Origin: Reclinomonas americana ATCC 50394
Lineage: Eukaryota > Jakobida > Jakobea > Jakobida
Length of the DNA: 64,000 nucleotides
Assembly: GCA_048213135.1 (NCBI GenBank)
Contig: PS015009.1
Span: 1,860,001 to 1,924,000, forward strand
Direction of reading: 5' to 3'
The notes under the pieces: model-generated
What the model was told of the DNA's origin: nothing
Database searches by the model: none
The model's input: the letters and a program-made list of their open reading frames with translations, nothing else
Part shown: positions 19,431-29,218 of the stretch, in pieces
Layout: every line of letters begins with the position of its first letter
How positions within the stretch are numbered: position 1 is the first letter of the stretch
Translations under genes and position numbers: made by a program

Positions 19431-20873
19431 TCAGAAGCGCTGCACCTTGCCTGTGGCCGTCATGGGCAACGAATCGACAATACGTATGCGTTGCGGCGCC
19501 TTGAAGGTGGACATTCTTTTTTTACAAAAACTGATCACGTCTTCTATGTCTACTGTAGCGCCCTCTTCCAGCACAATATCACCCTCAATGATCTGTCCCA
19601 TCAATGGATGCGGACTGCTGCTGATACGGGCCATTTTGATACCGGGAAAGGTTTCCAGCACGGCTTCCACTTCTTCAGGGAATATTTTGATACCGGAAAT
19701 ATTGATGACCGATTTGGCCCTTCCTTCTATTTTGATAAGCCCGTCGCCGGCTTTGGAAGCATAATCAGCTGTAAGGAAATAACCTTTGGTCGTTACCTCA
19801 TCCCGGGTTTGCGCCGGCAGCAGGTAAGCATCGAACATACCCGGACCTTTGATGGCCAGGTGGCCGGTAGTGCCATTGGGCAGGGGATTGAATTCATCAT
19901 CGAGTATGGCCACGTCAAAATCGGGAAGGGCATAACCCACGGCATCGGGGTGCTCGGCAGACTTGCGGTAGTTCAGCATGGGCAGACCTATCTCAATAAT
20001 ACCATAAGCCTGGCTAACGTCAATGCCAAAACGCTTTTTAAAAGCGAGGCATACATCCAATCCAATAGCCGCTGAAGTGGAGATGGCTTTTTTGAGCGTG
20101 GGCATTTGCTCCGTACCGGCATCATTGGCCAGCAGCCTGATCTGCATGGGGGAGGAGTACAACAGGGTACCGTTGCAGGTATTGGTAACCTCAATAATAT
20201 TCTTTGCCAGGAAATTGCCCACCACTGCAATGGCGGCACCAAAACGCACATACAATACAATCGACACCACGAAATGGTAAGCCATGGGCAGTACCCATAC
20301 CACGGTATCGCCCGGGCGCAGCTCCAGCCCTTTGTTGGCGGCTTCTATCCTTTCTATTACCGAACGGTGAGAGATCACCACTCCTTTTGACTTGCCCGTA
20401 GTGCCCGAAGTAAAACGGATGAACACCGGTTGATGCACATGCGGTGCAATGGGTGAACTGAACGTGATACCGGTAAAGCCCAGCCGGAAGGAACCTGCGC
20501 CCATGGCGATGACCTGTTTCACTTCTTCAACTGGCTGTACACCCGACTGGTCGTCGATAATGGCATGCAGACCTGCATCCTGGATAATATCATCGATCTC
20601 GTTCTGTTTGAGGAGATGGTACAAAGGCATAACCGTTGCCCCGCATCCCGCGATAGCGAAAAGCCCGGCGATAAAATTGCGGCCGTTCTTCGCCATCATA
20701 CCCACGCCCATACCGGGCTGAAGACCATTGACCAGCAGCGCATCCCTCAGCCTGCCAGACTCTTCCAGTAAACCGGAAAAAGACAGTGTGCCGTATTCAT
20801 CATGCACAGCAGGCCGGTCGGGCCACAGTGCAGCTGCCTGTTGTAATACGTCGTATACGGGAAGTTCATTCAC
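19431..20873 (-). CDS. AMP-dependent acyl ligase (ANL superfamily)
   Basis: A 480-residue adenylate-forming enzyme that activates a carboxylic acid with ATP. It shows the A3 motif RFTSGTTGKSKGVV near residue 152, the A5-like AYGIIEIGLP near 290, the A8 region IKIEGRAKSVINISGIKIFPEEVE near 388 and the end motif PMTATGKVQRF with the catalytic lysine. The substrate is unknown. It is convergent with crtYcd and lies 8 kb from an acyl carrier protein and acyltransferase; it could load that carrier protein, but this is only a proposal based on distance and chemistry. Confidence 0.85.
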   Translation of the reverse strand: MNELPVYDVLQQAAALWPDRPAVHDEYGTLSFSGLLEESGRLRDALLVNGLQPGMGVGMMAKNGRNFIAGLFAIAGCGATVMPLYHLLKQNEIDDIIQDAGLHAIIDDQSGVQPVEEVKQVIAMGAGSFRLGFTGITFSSPIAPHVHQPVFIRFTSGTTGKSKGVVISHRSVIERIEAANKGLELRPGDTVVWVLPMAYHFVVSIVLYVRFGAAIAVVGNFLAKNIIEVTNTCNGTLLYSSPMQIRLLANDAGTEQMPTLKKAISTSAAIGLDVCLAFKKRFGIDVSQAYGIIEIGLPMLNYRKSAEHPDAVGYALPDFDVAILDDEFNPLPNGTTGHLAIKGPGMFDAYLLPAQTRDEVTTKGYFLTADYASKAGDGLIKIEGRAKSVINISGIKIFPEEVEAVLETFPGIKMARISSSPHPLMGQIIEGDIVLEEGATVDIEDVISFCKKRMSTFKAPQRIRIVDSLPMTATGKVQRF

Positions 20874-20921
20874 GGTGCGAAGGTAAAATTAATGTGATGA
20901 TTTGAAGAGACGATCGCCCCG

Positions 20922-21494
20922 TTATTTACTGTTGAGCATCTTGCTTAAAAATTCCGGGGTAACGCCGATATAAGAAGCTACCTGTTTTTGGGAAAGACTG
21001 ACGGCAAGCGAAGGATACAAGGCTACAAAATTAGCATACCTGTCCCTGGCAGGCAGGCTCAGGTTATCGGTAAGCCGTTGCTGGTAAGCCGCCAGGGCGT
21101 TTTCGGCCAGTATGCGGAAGAACCGCTCCAGTTGAGGAATGCTTATGAATAGTTCGTCCAGCCCCGCTTTTGTGACCGTTAATATTTCGCTGTCCTCAAT
21201 GGCATCGATATTCAGGTTGCCCGGCTGGCCCGTGATCGCACTTTTCATATCGGCGATCCACCAGCCCGGCGGGGCAAACTGCAGCACATGTTCAAACCCG
21301 TTTTTATCAATGGCATAGCTGCGAAGGCAGCCACTGGTGACGAAGAACACCTGTTTTTGTACATCGCCTTCCCGGTGCAGGAACTTTTTCCGGCTTACCT
21401 GCTGCTCCCGGAATGCGGTTACCAGTACCCGCTGTTCTTCAGCGGAAAGAGCAATATGCCGTGTGATATTATTCAGCAGGAGTTCGTGTGCCAT
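20922..21494 (-). CDS. Crp/Fnr-family transcriptional regulator
   Basis: A 190-residue regulator with a cyclic-nucleotide-binding-like beta roll (residues about 25-115, with LHREGDVQKQVFFVTSGCLRSY) and a short C-terminal HTH (LSQKQVASYIGVTPEFLSKML). It lacks the phosphate-binding RxS of true cAMP receptors, as many Bacteroidota members do, so the ligand is unknown. It reads divergently from gnd, so it may control the pentose phosphate genes or the downstream ligase gene 48 bases away. Confidence 0.88.
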   Translation of the reverse strand: MAHELLLNNITRHIALSAEEQRVLVTAFREQQVSRKKFLHREGDVQKQVFFVTSGCLRSYAIDKNGFEHVLQFAPPGWWIADMKSAITGQPGNLNIDAIEDSEILTVTKAGLDELFISIPQLERFFRILAENALAAYQQRLTDNLSLPARDRYANFVALYPSLAVSLSQKQVASYIGVTPEFLSKMLNSK

Positions 21495-21605
21495 ATCTTA
21501 TTTATGTGATAAAGTTATTAAAGGATAAGCAGTAGTTAACAGACTTTTGAATTTTGCCTTTTTACTTTTTACTTTCTTAATTTTAGTACCTCAGAAACAG
21601 CACAC

Positions 21606-23009
21606 ATGCAAAAAGCACAATTCGGAATGATAGGCCTCGGCACTATGGGCCGTAACCTGGTATTGAATATGGCTGACCATGGCATCGCCATTTGTGGTTA
21701 TGACAAGAACCCCGACCAGCAGAAAAGATTACTGGAAGAAGGGCAGGGTAAACCGGTACAGGCCGCGGCCTCAATGCAGGAATTCGTGAACAGCCTGGAA
21801 ACACCGCGCCGCATCATGATGCTGGTACCGGCGGGAAAGATCGTTGACCTGGTTATTGATGAGATCAGTCCCCTGCTGCAACCCGGCGATATCCTGATCG
21901 ACGGCGGCAACTCCCATTTCAGGGATACCGATGCCCGTATTGCCCGGCTGCAACCCACCGGCATACACTTTACCGGTATGGGGGTAAGCGGTGGTGAAGA
22001 TGGCGCCCGCCTTGGTCCGAGTATGATGCCTGGCGGCAATGCACAGGGCTACGCCGAACTGAAAAATATACTGGAAGCCATTGCGGCTAAAACGGAAGAC
22101 GGCCCCTGCGTGACTTTTGTAGGCAATGGTTCGGCAGGACACTATACCAAAATGGTGCACAACGGTATTGAGTACGCCATCATGCAACTGATCAGCGAAG
22201 CGTATATAATACTGAAGCAGGCAGGCGGCTGTAATAACGACGATCTGCATGCCATATTCGATTCCTGGAACCGGGGATCACTGCAATCCTTTTTGGTGGA
22301 GATCACCGCGAAAATATTCCTGCAACCAGATGATGAGGACAACAGCCGCCGCCTGGTGGATATGATCCTCGACCGTGCCGCACAGAAAGGTACCGGTATG
22401 TGGACGAGCAACAGCGCGCTGGAACTGCATGTGCCCACGCCGGGCATCGACGAAGCGGTTGCCGCAAGAGACCTTTCTTCTTACAAAACCGAAAGACAGG
22501 TAGTAGATGGATTCGAAAAGAAGGAGCAGACCGTGGTGGCTGATAAGGCCGGGCTGGTAACCCTGCTGCACGACGCGGTATATTTTGGTATGGCCATCAG
22601 TTATGTGCAGGGCCTGCATTTGCTGCAAACGGCTTCTGTTGCTTACCAGTACGGTATAGACCTGTCGGAGGTTACCCGCATCTGGAAAGGCGGCTGCATC
22701 ATCCGTTCGGCTATGCTCAGCGATATACGGGAAGCCTACCAGCGCACACCGGCATTGGTGAACCTGCTGCTGGACCGCTCCTTCTTCGACAGGCTGGTTA
22801 AACTGCGTACATCCGTTACCGGTATTTTGAAAACAGCCATGGACAATCATATCGCCGTACCCCTGCTCAGCAGCAGCCTGCAATATTTCGATATGTTCCG
22901 CACGGGACGTTCGGGTTCCAACCTGATACAGGCCCAGCGGGATTTCTTTGGGGCACATACGTATGAGCGAACCGATAAAGAAGGCTCCTTTCATAATAAC
23001 TGGAACTGA
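21606..23009 (+). CDS. gnd: 6-phosphogluconate dehydrogenase, decarboxylating
   Basis: Gnd oxidises 6-phosphogluconate to ribulose 5-phosphate and makes NADPH. The 467-residue enzyme has the Rossmann motif GLGTMGRNLVLN at residue 9, GVSGGEDGARLGPSMMPGG near 127 and the catalytic GSAGHYTKMVHNGIEY near 178. Length is typical of the dimeric form. It heads the gnd-zwf-pgl operon, 24 bases before zwf. Confidence 0.97.
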   Translation: MQKAQFGMIGLGTMGRNLVLNMADHGIAICGYDKNPDQQKRLLEEGQGKPVQAAASMQEFVNSLETPRRIMMLVPAGKIVDLVIDEISPLLQPGDILIDGGNSHFRDTDARIARLQPTGIHFTGMGVSGGEDGARLGPSMMPGGNAQGYAELKNILEAIAAKTEDGPCVTFVGNGSAGHYTKMVHNGIEYAIMQLISEAYIILKQAGGCNNDDLHAIFDSWNRGSLQSFLVEITAKIFLQPDDEDNSRRLVDMILDRAAQKGTGMWTSNSALELHVPTPGIDEAVAARDLSSYKTERQVVDGFEKKEQTVVADKAGLVTLLHDAVYFGMAISYVQGLHLLQTASVAYQYGIDLSEVTRIWKGGCIIRSAMLSDIREAYQRTPALVNLLLDRSFFDRLVKLRTSVTGILKTAMDNHIAVPLLSSSLQYFDMFRTGRSGSNLIQAQRDFFGAHTYERTDKEGSFHNNWN

Positions 23010-23033
23010 TCAATATAAAAGCATTTGTCATTC

Positions 23034-24551
23034 ATGAATACATCCACTGTAGCACCTGCCGCCATCGTCATATTTGGAGGAACAGGAGACCTGACCAGGA
23101 GAAAACTGGTGCCCGCACTGTATAATCTTTATCTTACCAAAGACTTGCCGGAGCGTTTCCGCATCATTTTGATCGGCCGCAACGATGATAAAAATGAACA
23201 GTTCAAAAAAGACCTGCTCTCCGGCGTGGAAGAATTTTCCAGGACAGGCAAACCCGACCGCCGCAACTGGCAGGTGTTCAGCAGCAACCTGTATTACCAG
23301 CAGGGGAACTTCCTGGAAGCGTCTACCTATTTAAACCTGAAAAGAGAACTGGAAGATTTTGATAAAGGGCATAAACGCAGCAACCGTATTTTCTATTTTG
23401 CCATTGCACCGCAATTCATTGAAACAGTTTCGAAAGGCTTGTATGACCATAAATTATGTAACAAAGTGCAGTCGGACCGCATTGTTGTGGAAAAGCCATT
23501 CGGTACCGACCTGGACTCCGCCCGCAAACTGAACCGTTTTTTGCAGAAGCGTTTCGCCGAAAACCAGATCTTCCGTATTGATCACTATCTCGGTAAAGAA
23601 ACGGTACAAAATATTATGGCCTTTCGCTTTGCCAATTCCGTGTTTGAGCCGCTGTGGAACAACCGGTTTATCGATCATGTACAGATCAGTGTGGCAGAAC
23701 AGGTGAGTGTGGGCAAACGTGGCAGCTACTACGATGGCAGCGGCGCCCTGCGGGATATGATACAGAATCACCTGATGCAGCTGCTTTGCGTTACAGCGAT
23801 GGAGTGCCCTGGTAAATATGAAGCGGAGTCTATCCGGAATGCCAAAGTAAATGTGCTGAAAGATATGCGTGTTTACGATGAAAAAGCAGTTGCTGCCAAC
23901 ATCGTACGGGGACAGTATACCAATGGTGAAACAACCGGCGGTAAACAGATCGCTTACCGGGAAGAAGAAAACGTGGGGCCCAAGTCCAACACGGAAACCT
24001 ATGTGGCCGCCCGTTTTTATATCGACAATAAAAGATGGAAAGGCGTTCCTTTTTTCCTGCGTACCGGTAAAAGCCTGCCGCTGCAGTCTTCCGTTATCGT
24101 GATCCAGTTCAAAGAATCAGAACATAAAATATTCAGGGATGATACGGTACCCAACCGGCTCATCATCAGTATTCAGCCTGAGCAGGAGATCAGCCTGCTG
24201 TTTGAAAGCAAAGTGCCCGGTGTGCAGATGAAACTGAAACCAGTGGAAATGGATTTCATGTATAAAGAATCGCACAGCGAAGCTTCTCCGGAAGCGTATG
24301 AAACGTTATTGCTGGATGTACTGGAAGGCGATGCCACCCTGTTTATGCGCAACGACCAGGTGGAAGCGGCCTGGAAAATAGTGATGCCCATCATTAATGC
24401 CTGGAAAAAAACCGGTAAAGGATTGAAGACCTATAAAGCCGGCTCCTGGGGGCCGCTGGCGGCAACGCAACTGCTGAAGCCATTCTCGAAAGAATGGATA
24501 TTACTGCCCGGTGTAAAAAATAAATTAGAATGGAAACCAACAACACCATAA
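23034..24551 (+). CDS. zwf: Glucose-6-phosphate 1-dehydrogenase
   Basis: Zwf catalyses the first oxidative step of the pentose phosphate pathway. The protein has the coenzyme motif FGGTGDLTRRKLVPAL near residue 13, VEKPFGTDL and the substrate site RIDHYLGKETVQN near 181. I chose ATG 23034, giving 505 residues; an in-frame TTG nine bases earlier is less likely. The stop lies 22 bases inside pgl, showing coupled translation. Confidence 0.97.
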   Translation: MNTSTVAPAAIVIFGGTGDLTRRKLVPALYNLYLTKDLPERFRIILIGRNDDKNEQFKKDLLSGVEEFSRTGKPDRRNWQVFSSNLYYQQGNFLEASTYLNLKRELEDFDKGHKRSNRIFYFAIAPQFIETVSKGLYDHKLCNKVQSDRIVVEKPFGTDLDSARKLNRFLQKRFAENQIFRIDHYLGKETVQNIMAFRFANSVFEPLWNNRFIDHVQISVAEQVSVGKRGSYYDGSGALRDMIQNHLMQLLCVTAMECPGKYEAESIRNAKVNVLKDMRVYDEKAVAANIVRGQYTNGETTGGKQIAYREEENVGPKSNTETYVAARFYIDNKRWKGVPFFLRTGKSLPLQSSVIVIQFKESEHKIFRDDTVPNRLIISIQPEQEISLLFESKVPGVQMKLKPVEMDFMYKESHSEASPEAYETLLLDVLEGDATLFMRNDQVEAAWKIVMPIINAWKKTGKGLKTYKAGSWGPLAATQLLKPFSKEWILLPGVKNKLEWKPTTP

Positions 24552-25259
24552 GAACCGTTTGGCCCGATGCCACCGAACTGGCCACCGCTGCAGCTCATTT
24601 GATCGTTACGCTGAGCAACGAGGCCGTGGCACGAAAAGGAAGTTTCAGTATGGCCTTGTCGGGAGGCAATACGCCTAAACTGTTGTTCGAGTTATTGTCA
24701 TACCCTCCATTCGTTAATAATATCCCCTGGAAAAAAACGGTCATCGCTTTTGGTGACGAACGTTTTGTACCCCACAGCAGCGACGAAAGCAATTATAAAA
24801 TGGCGAATGCGGCTTTACTGGATCATGTGCCACTGGTCAAGAAAAACATATTGCCTGTTCAAACGGAAAAGATCACGCCCGGTAAAGCGGCTCAGCAATA
24901 TGAACAAAAGCTAAAACGGCACATAACCGCACAACACCCTTTCGACCTGGTATTGCTGGGCATCGGCGACGAGGGGCATACCGCTTCTATATTCCCGGGC
25001 AGCCCTTTGCTGGAGGATAAAAAAAAACTGGGTAAAGGAAATTTGGGTGCAGGAAAAGAACAGTCACCGCATCAGCTTCACCATGCCCTTCATTAACAAA
25101 ACCCGGCATATCGCCTTTCTTGTAAGTGGAGAAGGTAAGGCGGCAATCACTCAAAAGGTGTTCTCGGGTAAACACCCCCACCTTCCTGCCGCACAGGTAC
25201 AGGCAAAAGAGCAACTGTACTGGTTTCTTGATGAAGCAGCAGCAAGTTTCCTGAAATAA
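24530..25259 (+). pseudogene. pgl: 6-phosphogluconolactonase, single frameshift in an A9 run
   Basis: Pgl (DevB/SOL family) hydrolyses 6-phosphogluconolactone. The first frame shows SGGNTPKLLFELL, GDERFVPHSSDESNY and LLGIGDEGHTASIFPGSPLL and then drifts after nine A at 25019-25027 and stops at 25096. The other frame picks up with NWVKEIWVQEKNSHRISFTMPFIN and runs to 25259 with the expected C-terminus. Eight A would restore a normal product of about 242 residues. A lost lactonase is tolerable because the lactone hydrolyses spontaneously, but the same pattern in kup and the radical SAM gene suggests base-calling error. Confidence 0.88.
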
Positions 25260-25340
25260 CCGGCACTATCCGGGGTCTGTCGTCGGTTGTCCGTCGTCAT
25301 CCCCTGTCTGCCTTATTTGTCTTACATTCGCCCCTCAATT

Positions 25341-26825
25341 ATGATCACAGAAAACAATAAAACCTGCGCCATTATTGGTGCCGGGGTATCAGGTATCGCG
25401 GCCTCCATCCGCATGAGGAACAAAGGGTATAAAGTATCCGTTTTTGAGGCCAATTCTTTTCCGGGCGGGAAATTGTCATCCGAAGTAAATAATGGCTACC
25501 GGTTCGATATGGGCCCGTCTGTATTTACCATGCCGCAATACGTGGATGAATTGTTTGAACTGTCCGGAAAAAATCCCAGGGATTATTTTAATTATATCCC
25601 GCTCAACCCTGTATACAAATATTTTTTTGAGGACGGTACCGTACTGGACGCCTATCATGATAAAGAAGATTTCGCGGCGGCCATGTCGAAACTGACAAAA
25701 GATTCCAAAGAAGATATTGTCCGTTACCTCAACAAAACAGAAAAAATATACGACCTCACCGCCGAAGTATTCCTGCACAATTCCCTGCATCGCCTGAAGA
25801 ATTTTTTCACCTGGCCGGTATTGAAGGGCATCATCAATTTTGGTAAGATCGGTGCTTTCGACACTATGAACAGCGCCAATGAAAAGGCTTTTAAAGATCC
25901 GCGGCTGGTACAGATATTCAATCGCTATGCTACGTACAACGGCTCAAGTCCTTACCTGTCGCCCGCCACGCTTAATGTGATCGCTCATGTGGAGATCGTG
26001 GAAGGCGCTTTCTATCCTGTAGGCGGCATGTACAGCATTACCAAATCGCTGGTACAACTGGCGAAAGACATTGGTGTGGAATTTCATTTCTCCACACCGG
26101 TGAGAGAAATTGTAATAGAGAATAAAAAGATCAAAGGCATACGCACCGATAACGGCAATCTTAATTTCGATGTGGTGATCAGTAATATGGACGTCTACAA
26201 CAGTTATCATAAACTGATGTCGTCGGAAAAGAAACCGGAGAAAACGCTGTCGCAGCCCAAATCCAGTTCCGGTGTCATTTTTTACTGGGGCATTAAAAAG
26301 GAATTCAAAGAATTGAGCCTGCATAACATCCTTTTCAGTGAGAACTATGAAGAGGAGTTTGACACCATCTTCTCTAAAAAAAGCATTTACCACGACCCCA
26401 CTGTATACCTCAACATCACCAGCAAGCACACACCCGAAGATGCGCCGCCCGGTTGCGAGAACTGGTTCTCCTTTATCAATGTGCCCAACAACAGCGGGCA
26501 GGACTGGGACCAGCTCATTGCCCAGGCACGGGAGAGCATTATTCAAAAAGTGAACCGCTTGCTGAAGACGGATATCCGCCCGCTGATAGAAGCCGAACTG
26601 GTATTTGATCCCCGGGTAATAGAAAAAAGGACCTCCAGTGCTTTCGGGGCTATTTACGGCAACAGTTCCAACAATAAATTCGCCGCCTTCCTGCGCCATG
26701 CCAACTTCTCAAAAACCGTTGAAAACCTGTATTTCTGCGGTGGCAGCGTTCACCCAGGGCCCAGCATCCCGCTTTGTTTATTGTCGGCCAAAATAACCAC
26801 CGGCCTTGTTAAACAGCCTAAATGA
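25341..26825 (+). CDS. crtD: CrtD-type carotenoid 3',4'-desaturase
   Basis: A second FAD-dependent desaturase of the CrtI/CrtD/CrtN family, 494 residues from ATG 25341. It has the dinucleotide motif CAIIGAGVSGIAASIRMRNKG near residue 10, FDMGPSVFTMP near 57 and the C-terminal LYFCGGSVHPGPSIPLCLLSAK. It is separate from crtI and, with CruF and CrtZ present, best fits the 1'-hydroxycarotenoid 3',4'-desaturase needed for saproxanthin. It is placed between pgl and the ABC transporter rather than in the crt operon. Substrate is inferred. Confidence 0.8.
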   Translation: MITENNKTCAIIGAGVSGIAASIRMRNKGYKVSVFEANSFPGGKLSSEVNNGYRFDMGPSVFTMPQYVDELFELSGKNPRDYFNYIPLNPVYKYFFEDGTVLDAYHDKEDFAAAMSKLTKDSKEDIVRYLNKTEKIYDLTAEVFLHNSLHRLKNFFTWPVLKGIINFGKIGAFDTMNSANEKAFKDPRLVQIFNRYATYNGSSPYLSPATLNVIAHVEIVEGAFYPVGGMYSITKSLVQLAKDIGVEFHFSTPVREIVIENKKIKGIRTDNGNLNFDVVISNMDVYNSYHKLMSSEKKPEKTLSQPKSSSGVIFYWGIKKEFKELSLHNILFSENYEEEFDTIFSKKSIYHDPTVYLNITSKHTPEDAPPGCENWFSFINVPNNSGQDWDQLIAQARESIIQKVNRLLKTDIRPLIEAELVFDPRVIEKRTSSAFGAIYGNSSNNKFAAFLRHANFSKTVENLYFCGGSVHPGPSIPLCLLSAKITTGLVKQPK

Positions 26826-26908
26826 CCCGTTAAGGGGATTTGACCTAAATTTGCAGCCCGGTAAAGCCTGCAAAGCTTTTCCGCAGCCCATTACGGGGAC
26901 TATTGAAT

Positions 26909-27661
26909 ATGGAACAGAACGCGATCATAGAAATTGAGAACCTGACCAAAACCTTCCGGGAGGCGATGGAACCGGCGGTGCGGGGCATCTCTTTTTCCAT
27001 TTACCGCAACGAAATATTCGGACTGCTGGGGCCTAATGGGGCCGGAAAGACGACCACCATATCCATCCTCTGCGGACTGTTCCCGGCATCAGGCGGCAAA
27101 GTGCTGATCGATGGCAACGACCTGCACAGCGAACTGCCCAGGATACGGCCCATCATTGGCGTAGTACCGCAGGACATTGCCCTTTATCCCACCCTCACCG
27201 CCAGGGAGAACCTCGATTTTTACGGGCATATGTACGGACTGAAGGGAAGAGACCTGAAAACAAGGATCGATTCCTGGCTCGAAAAATTCGGGCTCACGGA
27301 TGCCGCCGACCGCCTGGTGTCTAAATTCTCCGGCGGTATGAAAAGAAGGGTGAACCTGATCGCAGGCGTACTGCACGAACCCAAAATATTATTCCTGGAT
27401 GAACCCACCGTAGGCGTGGACGTTCACAGCCGCAATGTGATCATAGAACATTTGAAAGAGGTGAATGCTTCGGGCACCACCATCATTTATACATCGCACC
27501 ATATGGATGAGGCGGAAGATTTTTGCACCCGCGTTTCCATTATCGACAACGGAACCATCATTACGCAGGGTACGCCTGCCGAACTGATCGCTTCGAATTC
27601 CGGCTGTCATGACCTGGAAGATGTTTTTTTACACCTGACCAAAAGAAAACTGAGGGACTAA
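26909..27661 (+). CDS. ABC transporter ATP-binding protein
   Basis: A 250-residue ABC ATPase with Walker A GPNGAGKTTTIS near residue 39, Q loop GVVPQDIALYP, signature FSGGMKRRVNL, Walker B ILFLDEPTVGVDVHS and switch TSHHMDEAEDFC. It is of the DrrA/NatA export type. The stop TAA shares its last base with the ATG of the permease, so the two are translationally coupled. Followed by ACP, acyltransferase and oxidoreductase genes, it probably exports the product of that pathway or its lipid carrier. Confidence 0.93.
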   Translation: MEQNAIIEIENLTKTFREAMEPAVRGISFSIYRNEIFGLLGPNGAGKTTTISILCGLFPASGGKVLIDGNDLHSELPRIRPIIGVVPQDIALYPTLTARENLDFYGHMYGLKGRDLKTRIDSWLEKFGLTDAADRLVSKFSGGMKRRVNLIAGVLHEPKILFLDEPTVGVDVHSRNVIIEHLKEVNASGTTIIYTSHHMDEAEDFCTRVSIIDNGTIITQGTPAELIASNSGCHDLEDVFLHLTKRKLRD

Positions 27662-28953
27662 TGATCAGCAAATTACTGGCATCGGTGAAGAAAGAATTCC
27701 TCCTGCTCATACGGGATAAGATCGGCTTGTCCATACTCTTCATTATGCCCATGATCCTGATACTGGTGATGACGCTGGTGCAGGATGCGGCCTTCCGCAC
27801 CATCAACGAAAAAGGTATTCCTATTGTGCTGGTGAACAACGACAATGATTCACTGGGTATACTCATCAAAAAAGGGTTGAGCAATAACGAACTCTGCAGC
27901 CTTTCCGACTCTATCGACGGGCGGCCCGCCGATGCCGTGCTGGCGCAGAAAGCCGTAGCTGAAGGCCGTTTTCTCGTAGGCATCATTATACCAAAAGGCG
28001 CTACCGATGCCATCAGGCGTAACGTAACCCGGCTGGTAAGTGAAACGATAGGCGACGACAGTGCTACGCATAAACGGCTGGTACTGGATGATTCGGTAGA
28101 GATCAATATCCTCATCGATCCTGTTACCAAAAAATCGGTACTCAGTTCCATCATGAGTAACCTGCGGGAATTTATTTCCGAGGTAAAGACCAAAGTTATG
28201 TTCGAAACTTTTTCCGACCAGGTTGCCGATATCATCCCCGATAAAAGTAAAAAACCCGCTCATGCTTTTGAGCGGTCGCAGATCATCAGGTATAACGAAA
28301 TATACGCTTCCACTACAGAGCAGAAGATCATTCCTAATGCGGTACAGCACAATGTGCCGGCCTGGGCCATCTTCGCCATGTTCTTTATTGCCATACCCCT
28401 TTCGGGTAGTATCATGAAAGAAAAGAATGAAGGCAGCGTGTTCCGTTTGTATACCATGCCCAGCAGTTATCTGCTGCTCGTGAATGGTAAGATCATTGTA
28501 TATGTGATCGTGTGCACCATCCAGTTCCTGCTCATGCTTTCGGTGGGCCTGTACATATTGCCCATGCTCGGCCTGCCCGCGCTGGTACTGGGCAACAGCT
28601 ACCCGGGCATACTCCTGCTTACTATGGCTACCGCTTTTGCGGCAACGGGCTACGGTGTAATGGTGGGAACGCTGGCAGGCACCGAACACCAGGCGGCTAT
28701 TGTAGGCGCCTTGTCTATTTTGCTGTTGTCGGCGCTGGGGGGAATTTGGGTACCCACCTATGTAATGCCGGAAATTATGCGTACTATTAGCGCTTTCTCG
28801 CCCCTGAACTGGGCGCTGGAAGGGTTTTATAAATTATTCCTGAGAGGAGGCAACATGGCATCCGTTGTACCCCAGGCCATTAAATTGTTTATTTTCTTTA
28901 TTGCCACCATGACGGTGTCCTCAGTTGTGAACCGTGTAAAAAGAAAGACCTGA
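27661..28953 (+). CDS. ABC-2-type transporter permease
   Basis: The 430-residue protein has one N-terminal membrane helix (about 20-40), a large extracytoplasmic domain (about 45-235) and five C-terminal helices including WAIFAMFFIAIPLSGSIMKEKNEG and LSALGGIWVPTYVMP. This is the ABC-2 permease layout of exporters such as DrrB/YhhJ types. It is coupled to the ATPase and is 2 bases from the acyl carrier protein gene. The exported compound is unknown. Confidence 0.9.
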   Translation: MISKLLASVKKEFLLLIRDKIGLSILFIMPMILILVMTLVQDAAFRTINEKGIPIVLVNNDNDSLGILIKKGLSNNELCSLSDSIDGRPADAVLAQKAVAEGRFLVGIIIPKGATDAIRRNVTRLVSETIGDDSATHKRLVLDDSVEINILIDPVTKKSVLSSIMSNLREFISEVKTKVMFETFSDQVADIIPDKSKKPAHAFERSQIIRYNEIYASTTEQKIIPNAVQHNVPAWAIFAMFFIAIPLSGSIMKEKNEGSVFRLYTMPSSYLLLVNGKIIVYVIVCTIQFLLMLSVGLYILPMLGLPALVLGNSYPGILLLTMATAFAATGYGVMVGTLAGTEHQAAIVGALSILLLSALGGIWVPTYVMPEIMRTISAFSPLNWALEGFYKLFLRGGNMASVVPQAIKLFIFFIATMTVSSVVNRVKRKT

Positions 28954-28955
28954 TT

Positions 28956-29213
28956 ATGGATGAAGTGATCATTATTGAAGAGATTAAAAAATATATCCAG
29001 TCGCATATCCTGGCCAGTGAAGTAACACTGGAAGCGGATACTGTATTGCAGGAAGCGGGTGTGGACTCCTTTTCTATTGTAGAGATCATCCTGTTTATTG
29101 AAAGACAATATGGTGTGGGTATTCCGGATGAAAAGTTGCTGCCCGAAAATTTCAGGACCCTGCGTGCGCTGGCCGCCACGGTGCAGGAACTCACCTCCAA
29201 AGCTGCGTTGTAA
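28956..29213 (+). CDS. Acyl carrier protein
   Basis: An 85-residue carrier protein with the phosphopantetheine site GVDSFSIVEIILFIE (serine near residue 38) in a four-helix acidic fold. It is distinct from housekeeping AcpP, which usually reads DSLDTVE. It lies between the ABC permease (2 bases) and a condensation-type acyltransferase (5 bases), so it is a dedicated carrier for this pathway. The thioester cargo may be made by the AMP ligase at 19431-20873, which is inferred. Confidence 0.9.
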   Translation: MDEVIIIEEIKKYIQSHILASEVTLEADTVLQEAGVDSFSIVEIILFIERQYGVGIPDEKLLPENFRTLRALAATVQELTSKAAL

Positions 29214-29218
29214 ACCGG

